Shown here piece after piece: positions 54,290 to 64,000 of a stretch of 64,000 nucleotides of DNA. Source of the stretch: Rhodosorus marinus (taxonomy: Eukaryota > Rhodophyta > Stylonematophyceae > Stylonematales > Stylonemataceae); assembly GCA_029953675.1 (NCBI GenBank), contig JAMWBK010000006.1, positions 744,001 through 808,000 on the forward strand, in the 5' to 3' direction. A program made the translations under genes and the position numbers. Position 1 is the first letter of the stretch, and each line of letters begins with the position of its first letter. Under the pieces are notes generated by a model. That model worked only from the letters and a program-made list of their open reading frames with translations. It searched no databases and was not told where the DNA came from.

Positions 54290-55045
54290 CGAGGGTTTCT
54301 TCTCGAGTGTTTTTTTACATGAACGTCTTCGCCACCAACTCCCTCATACAAATCTGACGGAGCTCGATTAGCAACGAGATAGTCTTTCACGCTTTGTCTC
54401 TGTGTGTATCCTTCTCGAGCGCTTATCACACGAACGTCTTCGACGCCCACCCGCTCATGAAAATCTGTTGGACATCGATTAGCAACAAGATACCCTTTCG
54501 CACTTTGTCGCTATGTCTATCCTTCTCGATCGTTTTGCATATATAACGTCTTCGACTCCCACCCTTCAGACAAATCTGCTGGACCTCGATTAGCAAGAAG
54601 ATACTCTTCCACTCTTTGTCTCTGTGTCTATCCTTCTCGAGTGCTTTTCTCAGGAACGTCTGGTCACCCACCCCCCCATACAAATCTCATGGAGCTCGAT
54701 TAGCAATGAGATACTCTTTCACTCTTTATCCCTGATTTTCTATCCTTCTCGTGCGTTTTTGACACGAACGTGTTTCCACGCATGAAAATCTGTTGGAGCC
54801 TCGAATAGTAACAAGACACTCTTTCAATCTTGGTTTCTGTTTCTATCCTTCTCGAGCGTTTTTCACACGAACGTTTTTGACGCCCACCCCCTCATGCAAA
54901 TCTGCTGGTGGTCGATTAGCCCACAAGCTACCCGTTCGTTCTTTGTGTCTGTGTCTATGCTTCGCGGAAGAGCTTTTCACTCGAACGCCTTGTGCACCCA
55001 CCTAGTCCGAATCCCCTGGAGCTCAGGACCGGAAACAAGGTAAGC
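54290..55045. repeat. Satellite of about seven units, 110-111 bp each
   Basis: Starting points of the GCTCGATTAGCAA block fall at about 54365, 54476, 54587, 54697, 54802, 54913 and 55023, so the period is 105-111 bp. Each unit also has TATCCTTCTCGAG, ACGAACGTCTTCGACGCCCACCC and CAAATCTG(C/T)TGGA. The two last units are the most diverged. It lies about 300 bp upstream of the TFIIF-alpha start. Confidence 0.92.
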
Positions 55046-56281
55046 TTTCAGCTCTGTCAACTACTGCATCAGAAAAAAAAAACCACCTCGCCCGGACGTT
55101 GGCGGTGACCTTCGAGGTGGAGACGTGGATTGTCATAGTGTCCACAGGGACCTATCCATGAACTCGTCTAAAACAACTTTTCTGAAGTCCGCAGACCACT
55201 TGACTCTAGCCTGCCTGCGAAGCACTGCTGTAGGGTAGATGCTCATGCTTCTCCTTGTGCCATGCTCGTCTGGTGGATACTACGTGACCATCAGATGCTC
55301 TAAAACGGAACTGAGCGCCACACTGTCCAGTTTGTACTGGTCTCGTGCTTGCTTGGCTCTATGAAACAGTTGCCTATAAACCGCTGCTCTTCTCCTTAGT
55401 CGACTGCTGTGTGAAGATTATTGGCGTTACTTTCAAATCTGTCGAAGAACGCTCCGTTGACATCTAGGGTTTTCTTTGCTTCAGATGCTTTTCTGAGTTG
55501 CCAGGGTTAACAGAAAGCTGATACAAGCGATCGAGGGTTGCGTGGGTCGTTTCGAGGCTAGGCGAAGAGGAAAAGCTTGCGCGCATGTCCTGGAAGCTGT
55601 TTCAAAAGGGAAGCGAAAAGTTGACGTTGTACTGTCGTCGGAAACAATTTAAGAAGCGCCCAGACGATGTTCCAGGGAGAACCGAGGAAACGCTTTCAGT
55701 CGAAGGGAGAGATCACTCTGTACACACCCAAAGAAAGAACAGGGACATGACCTATGTTAAGGCAGAGACGAAGACCGGTCCACTTCTCGACCTACGCTCG
55801 TGTGAAGCATGGGATGCGAATTTTTGCTTTCTTCTCATCTTATTCCGTCTCGGTGGTTTTATTGCTAAGATTTGTTCGAAGTCAGGAACTCGAGTGGGTT
55901 CCCCAATACCTCAAGCCACGAAGACACCCGCTCATCCGTACTAGCTCAAATGGACGAATGCAATTTCCAACTCAGCTCTTGTCGTAGGGGACTCAGTTTC
56001 TCACGGGTTCAGCAAGTGCCTGTTCACGTGCTGAGAGCTCCCTGTCGTTTTTGTACATATCAATAGCCAAGTTTCAGGCACTGCAACTCGTGTTCAAAAC
56101 CACCGCAGTCACGGATCCCACTCATGGTACAGTCCCATGGAACAGAGGCCATGTCGCTCTCTCGCGATCCGGAAAGAGTCCATCGTGCTTCGGCGCATGC
56201 TTCGTCATCAAAACTGGGGTTACCCCTCTGCAAATACATTCTGATCTGTTGCAGAGACGCCGACTGTTATCGGAGTAACCA
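55046..56281. other. Intergenic, no recognised gene
   Basis: A plus-strand open frame at 55585-55944 has a hydrophobic run (FCFLLILFRLGGFI) but no family match. Nothing else supported. Confidence 0.4.
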
Positions 56282-57258
56282 CTACGTCCTTCTGAAAGCC
56301 TTGAACAAGATCATCATTAACAGGGCGGTCACAAAGAGGGCGAGTGTGGCGTAGATGATGAGTCGGTGCACCGTCACTCGTCTCGACATAGTCGACAGAA
56401 TGCCTCTGCTTCTGGTCATGTCCTCGTCCATATCTCCGAGCTAGTCGTTGTGCGGAAGAACGTATTGAGTCAGTATCAGCTGTTGGTACAACTTCTAGAG
56501 CATCTCTCCCTCCAATAGGATGGGGAAGCTGCCTCGCGGAAAGGCTTACATTGTCTCGTGCCCGTAGCATCGTCTGCCTTTGGCCACTCAACGTCTCTAG
56601 AATCCCTGCGCCGACGCTTTCTGTTTCATTGGCAACCCTAATACTCTCCTGAATTCGGTCCGTTCCGCGCTTCAACTTCTGCTCACTGCTCTCTACCATT
56701 CTCGCTCTATCAGCCAATCCACCTAACCCAGCTCGCAACCGTTAGAGGTATAGCACGAGACTGTATCCTCTGCGTTTCTGTATTGCCTGCAATTGCCGAG
56801 TGACAGAAGTAGGTGACGTACCTGCTTCCAAATCCTCGTCGCCGAACAGGTCGATTCTGTCTGAACGAGTTAGCATCTGTCGGATTCGCTTGATCTCCTG
56901 TACGACAAAAAATGCGGAGCTCAGTACGCTCAGCACGAGTTAGCAGGAAGTACGAAAAAGTATCTTGCCTGAGAGGGTGGCAACGTACGCCCTTGACTCG
57001 ATCAACCTCTGCCTGCACCGCGGCTGTTCTCGCCTCCATTCTCTGCCGTTTATCAGTTCCAGACGTCTTGGATTCCAACGCCATCGACTTCAAAACTCCG
57101 CTGGCATCGGAAAGGTCATCACCAGCAGATTCCAACGAGGCCCTGCAGCTCGTCTCATCGCCAATCGCTGCCATCGCTGCGGCGGTCTTCCGGCTTGCGG
57201 ACGCCAGAAACGATCGAAGTTCGTCTTCATAGTGATCAAATAACGCCTCCTCTGCCAT
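56282..57258 (-). CDS. VTI1: Vti1-like Qb-SNARE
   Basis: SNARE for Golgi/endosome/vacuole fusion. ATG 57258 (MAEEALFDHYEDEL) begins the N-terminal helical domain, like the E-x-Y-E-x-x-F start of Vti1. An internal exon reads EIKRIRQMLTRSDRIDLFGD after a donor at GGC-GTACGT. The SNARE helix follows: RIQESIRVANETESVGAGIL ... LSGQRQTMLRARDN, then after an intron LGDMDEDMTRSRGILSTMSR with RRVTVHRLI. The central Q is in the GQRQ segment. A C-terminal membrane anchor, LIIYATLALFVTALLMMILF, ends KAFRRT. Stop at 56282. The junction near 56740-56830 needs transcript support. Confidence 0.9.
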
Positions 57259-57369
57259 TGGTTCCACGCCCCAGTACACTTTGCGTCAGGCAAGTATTGC
57301 TGGACTGCCTCTGCACCCTCTAAATCTCCGCCACATTAACACTATCCGTCCTATCAATGAATCTCGTCT

Positions 57370-57648
57370 TCAGGGTGTTTCGCGTTGGCTCGTATCTTCA
57401 GCTTGGGCTCCCAAGAAGCTGCCATAGTACATAGTCCTGATGCGCTTAAGCCGTGGCGTGGAAGGAAGTAAGACTGCGGTGCGCTTCTGAAATGCTGCCA
57501 GGCGCTGATCACATAGCACAGACCGGGCGCCACGTTGGTTGAAAGAGTAAACCGTGACCGTCTCTCGGATTAGGTCTTCCGCGAGCAGCACACCCGCCTG
57601 AACTGGACTCGGTAAGGTGACTGAGCTCAAGCGCGGAGAGTTCGACAC
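57370..57648 (-). other. Open frame or exon of unknown function
   Basis: 92 open codons without an ATG, preceded by an AG acceptor (rev. ATAGCAG). Contains VQAGVLLAEDLIRETVTVYS and RTMYYGSFLGAQAED. It has a coding feel but no recognised family; it could be one exon of a gene between VTI1 and Rab11. Confidence 0.3.
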
Positions 57649-60223
<2,575 letters not shown>

Positions 60224-60838
60224 TCTCACGCAATCTCCGGGAGCTGATAGAGTTCGGCTGTTTGGTCGAACAGCTCGTATAGTGCCTCAGAGCTTCCTTT
60301 CAGCGCTACCCCTTGAACTACGTGACAACCCAGTCGGATGAGAAGGGTTCGTTCGGGCTTCGTTCCTCAGCCCGAGGATGAACACTTGCAGATTCTAGTG
60401 TACTACTATCCAAAGGGACTCGTTGGAAAAAGAAGAGAGGGGAACGTTTTTTTTTGCTGCTTTGGGAAAATAGACTTACCATTTGAATGTTATCCCAGGC
60501 TAACAAGGTCCTCATGGACGCAGGAGCCGTAGAGATGTAAAGAGCAAGGAGAGAGTTTTTTTTCGGTGTGCATCCGTCCCCGTTCATGACATCTGTTCGC
60601 TGTAACTTTGCACGTAGGCTTTATTTTCCAATTAGTGGTCGTCGCAGTATTCTCCCATACATTGTTCCCGCATATTAACAGAACTACAAACGGAATCCAT
60701 TCTCTTCGGGTCTCCGAATGGGTCGTTTTTATCACATGTATTCACATTGTTCTATTTCTTGAAGCGTCTTGCCAACACTCGGGATGAAATGCGCGAGTTG
60801 CGACGCTTTCCCCATCTGCTAAAAACTACGGCTCAAGA
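60224..60838. other. Spacer between convergent Rab11 and citrate synthase genes
   Basis: No recognised gene; short overlapping frames only. Confidence 0.5.
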
Positions 60839-63078
60839 CTATAAGCGCGAAATAATTCCTACCCCGGTCCTAACCTCTTCCAACCTTGAGGACGGTAAGC
60901 GATTCTTACCTTCAATGTAATCGCGTTTCCCATGTCCTTTGTACAGTTGCATGGGGCGAGCGATTTTCTTTTCCGGATCCTCGAGGAACTCGTTCCAATG
61001 TGCCAACCACCCAGCAGTTCTTCCAATCGCGAAGAGACAGGGGAAAAATTCTGATCGGACAAAAAAAAGAGAGTTTTAGGTCGCGTACAGTGTCAACTTG
61101 ACTGGCAGTGCAGGAGACGTGTACCCGTTGGGAACCCGATCGCTTTGTAAATCAGTCCAGAGTAGAAGTCAACGTTCGGGTATAGTTTTCTCTTGGCAAA
61201 ATATTCGTCAGTAAGCGCGGCTCTTTCCAACTCCGTTGCTAAATCAATGAGCGGGTCTACCTGTCCGACCTCTTCAAAGACCTTTCGATCGATCCAGAAA
61301 AGTGCATTGAGCACTCGGTGAGAATGATAGTTCTAGCACTCCGCACCGAGACAATACACGGACAACTTTTACATACCTCGTATGCGATCTTCTTAATGAT
61401 CTTCGCTCTGGGATCGTAGTTTCTGCGGAAATATTGTCCAGACAAGCTAAGCCAAGCTGCACTCATTAGAGCTGGACAAGATACAAATAAGCCTTACCGG
61501 TAGACTCTATGCCCGAATCCCATGAGTTTCTCCTCCCGATTCTTTACGGCGTCAAGAAAGGCCGGGATGTTGTCAACGCTCTTGATTCTTTCCAACATTT
61601 TCAATACTGCTTCTGTCGCACCGCCATGTAGTGGTCCGTACAACGCACCTGTTTGGGAAAGGGTGGGACCTACTGCTTAGCATTTACAGTCGACAGTCGA
61701 CCTCCATAGAAACATTTGAGCAGGCATGGATCGTACGCATGCCTACCTATTGATGCCGCGACCGACGTGTAAACGTCCACTCCAGAGCTAGTCAGTTGCC
61801 TCATCGTAGCAGTTGAGCAGTTCAGCTCGTGATCTAGGAGAAGAAGCCTCATGTGAATGGTTTGCCCAGATTGACCAAATCCCGCCCTGATGCCACCATA
61901 CCTGCATGCAGAACAAACAGAACGTCCATCGCTCGAGCAAGCTTCTTGTTCGGTTTATACTGCTTTCCTTCAACCCTGCAACATTCGGTGCGCTCAAAAT
62001 CGATCAGAAGACAAGCCCACAAGACAAGCCCACAAGACAAGGCTGTAGTCATGACGTGTGAGTGGCCATTACCAGTTCAGTGCGCAAAGGAAACTTTCTG
62101 TGAAGTTCATGTCACCAGTGTCAAATCCGACCATTGGCGCTAGACCATTTTGGGACCGATAAATATTTGCCACCAACAGTGGCATTGTCCCTAGGATGCG
62201 AAACACCTACGTAGAAAAGGGGTGACAAGTCAAACTCTTTACGTCTGGGATCCTTAAGTCGAGGAATATCGAGCTTCCTCTCAACCCCACCTGCTTCTCC
62301 CTGACTTTGTGTGATTCATACACATGATTTCCTCGCAGGGCGGGGTTTGCTTCTGGGTACAACGTGCCTGGATCAAAGTCATGGGGAACAGGTTAATTGA
62401 GACGATGACGAGTCCGAAACGCCAAAGCAGTAAGTAGCCTACCCATCGCCATCATGGTACTAGCAAGAACTCCCATGGGATGCGCGTCGCTGCGAAACCC
62501 ATTGGAAATAATCTTTACGAGATCATTGTGGGGCGTTCGGTGCGCAGCCACGTTGGTCTCGTAAAGCCTCAGATCTTGCTCTGTAGGAAGTTCCCCGTAG
62601 TAGAGCGTGTACGCAACCTTCAAGGAGCACAGTTCAGGCGGTTATGGTCAGTCCCAATCCATAGGTCGCGTGCATTGTTCAATAAGGTGCGTGTCCTACC
62701 TCAAGGAAGCTCGACTTTCCAGCAAGCTGCTCGATAGGATACCCCCGATACCTGAGAATTCTATCACCACGAGAGAAAAGGTTCATGTGAGGTTCTGAAA
62801 ACCAGTGAATCCCTCCAAGTGACTGCTGCTCACCCTCGTTCTCCGTCCAGATACGTGATTCGCGACGTACAACAAGCTGTGTTCGTATATCCCGGATCAT
62901 AACTCAGCACCCCCTGTTTCCTCAGCCAGCCCGCTTCAACGACTCCTTTCTCCTTCTTCTCCTCGAATGCTCCACTCCTCCGCTCGCCTGTATCTCCCCG
63001 ATCATACTGGGAATCTCGTACCTCGTATACTTGAACGCTCATGACGCTCGATTTCCTTTTCCTCCCTGCTGCAGTCAT
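60839..63078 (-). CDS. CS: Citrate synthase, peroxisomal type with C-terminal SRL
   Basis: Condenses oxaloacetate and acetyl-CoA. Start at ATG 63078, with a second in-frame ATG at 63042. At least eight exons. Recognised blocks: [59 protein letters not shown] (first active-site His region), [37 protein letters not shown] (catalytic His), [26 protein letters not shown] (His and Arg), [18 protein letters not shown] (catalytic Asp) and [14 protein letters not shown]. The last exon reads [20 protein letters not shown] and ends in SRL at stop 60839-60841, a classical PTS1. No N-terminal PTS2 is seen. The sequence is of the eukaryotic peroxisomal/bacterial-like subtype. Confidence 0.93.
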
Positions 63079-64000
63079 CCAGCCTTCACCTTCCAATCAC
63101 ATTCACCCACCCACCCCACCCACCTCCTCCCACCCAAACCCCAGCGTTCAACTTCCTGCCCCTTTATACAAATCGACCAGCCCTAAAAAAAAAAAAAGGG
63201 GGAAAGAAAGAAAACTGGTGTCCAACATCTCAACCCAATTGATGACACAGTGGGGTCAAACACAAAAAACGCCACCTGCCAGCCTCGTCCATAAGAAAAA
63301 AAAAACACACCCAAAAAATTAAAATTATAAAAAAGAAAGAAGAGGGCACAAAAGATACGAACAAACGAAGAAATTTTTTTTTTTTTGGGGGGGGGGGCCC
63401 AAAAATAGTGACAAATGTTTGACGCACTTCCACAAGAAAAAAAAACCGAAAAAAAAACCGCTCCAGATATATCTAAAACAAAACAAAAAAACAAGCATCG
63501 ATCTGTTGAACAAATAGCCAATGTGTTTTAAGTTTCCACACACGAAAAAGACACGGGCCATAATTTTATTGGTGTAAAAATACCGATCCGCCGCAAAAAG
63601 ACACGCGGACGCTTTTTATTGCAAGCATAATCGACGGTTGCGAGGGTTGAAAGACGCGTGTCGGATGATAAATCGTTGATTGATATATATCTGAAGTCTA
63701 GAGATTTTGATGGAATGTAAAATAATGGACCTTCCTTTCTTAAAAGGAAAATATCTGGTTTCTTAGGAATAACAATAAATTTAAAAAAATTGCTGAGGGG
63801 GTATATGTGGTTTTGGGGCCTTGTTTAGACGTGTTTCCTTTTTGGTTCCCCTCCTGTCAGCCGGATTAAACGGCCCATAAGCTCATGTAGATTAGATGTT
63901 TGGAGGAGAGCACGGAATGACAGAATGTGAAAAAGAAACCATTTGGGACGGAGAGATTGGGGGCCAGGGCCTGGAGGGGGGGGGGAAGGGGTTGGAAGAG
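63079..64000. other. Intergenic, low complexity
   Basis: C-rich promoter-like DNA before the citrate synthase start (63079-63180), then A-rich DNA with homopolymers: T13 followed by G11 near 63374-63397 and several A8-A12 runs. Open frames here are artefacts of composition. Confidence 0.5.

Noticed and set aside
63183-63561. Overlapping hydrophobic frames near the right end
   Set aside because: Products of poly-A/poly-T and G runs; low complexity.

Overview
This is nuclear DNA from a eukaryote, most likely a unicellular or simple alga or a related protist. The evidence is GT-AG spliceosomal introns of roughly 50-170 nt in nearly every recognisable host gene, a set of eukaryote-only genes (LKB1 kinase, Rab11, Vti1 SNARE, TFIIF-alpha, ALKBH8), and two products that look most like plant or algal families (a TOM1/THH1-type membrane protein and a DEG-type protease). 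The lineage cannot be fixed from sequence alone.

Layout. 0-4 kb is the edge of a gene island: an LKB1-like kinase that runs off the left end, and a type II/5 peroxiredoxin. 4.6-35.7 kb is a transposon-dominated block. Its backbone is a unit of about 4 kb present in three copies plus one partial copy. Each full unit has the 3' end of a Ty1/copia element, then an antisense two-exon gene for an AIG1/ADTRP-like multipass membrane protein, then a conserved non-coding tail. Copies 2 and 3 of the gene are open; copy 1 is broken by a 38-nt net palindromic insertion and has lost its splice acceptor. At least eleven fragments of one non-LTR retrotransposon family are scattered through this block, with one nearly full-length member at 18.95-23.7 kb (ORF1, reverse transcriptase, CCHC finger and restriction-like endonuclease; two frame breaks). 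Also present are a decayed Ty3/gypsy element (32.3-34.9 kb), a short dispersed repeat built from TCCGAT/ATCGGA words, and other dispersed repeats.

36.6-63.1 kb is a gene-dense island almost free of transposons. It holds an orphan PDCD4-type linker gene, a DEG-like serine protease, a dynamin/atlastin-like large GTPase, an ALKBH8-type fused AlkB-methyltransferase, a single-exon DUF1801 gene, a TOM1-like membrane protein, TFIIF-alpha, a Vti1 Qb-SNARE, Rab11 and a citrate synthase whose last three residues are a peroxisomal targeting signal. A satellite of about seven 110-bp units lies just upstream of TFIIF-alpha. The host genes are unrelated housekeeping functions in both orientations, not an operon or cluster.

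Most notable observations: amplification of the AIG1-like gene together with copia remnants; a recurring palindromic 'snap-back' scar at several independent sites; an ORF1/ORF2 stop-start overlap in the non-LTR element; a PTS1 on citrate synthase; and several host proteins with unusual architecture. Exon boundaries were worked out by hand from splice signals and family alignment, so they are models rather than proven transcripts.
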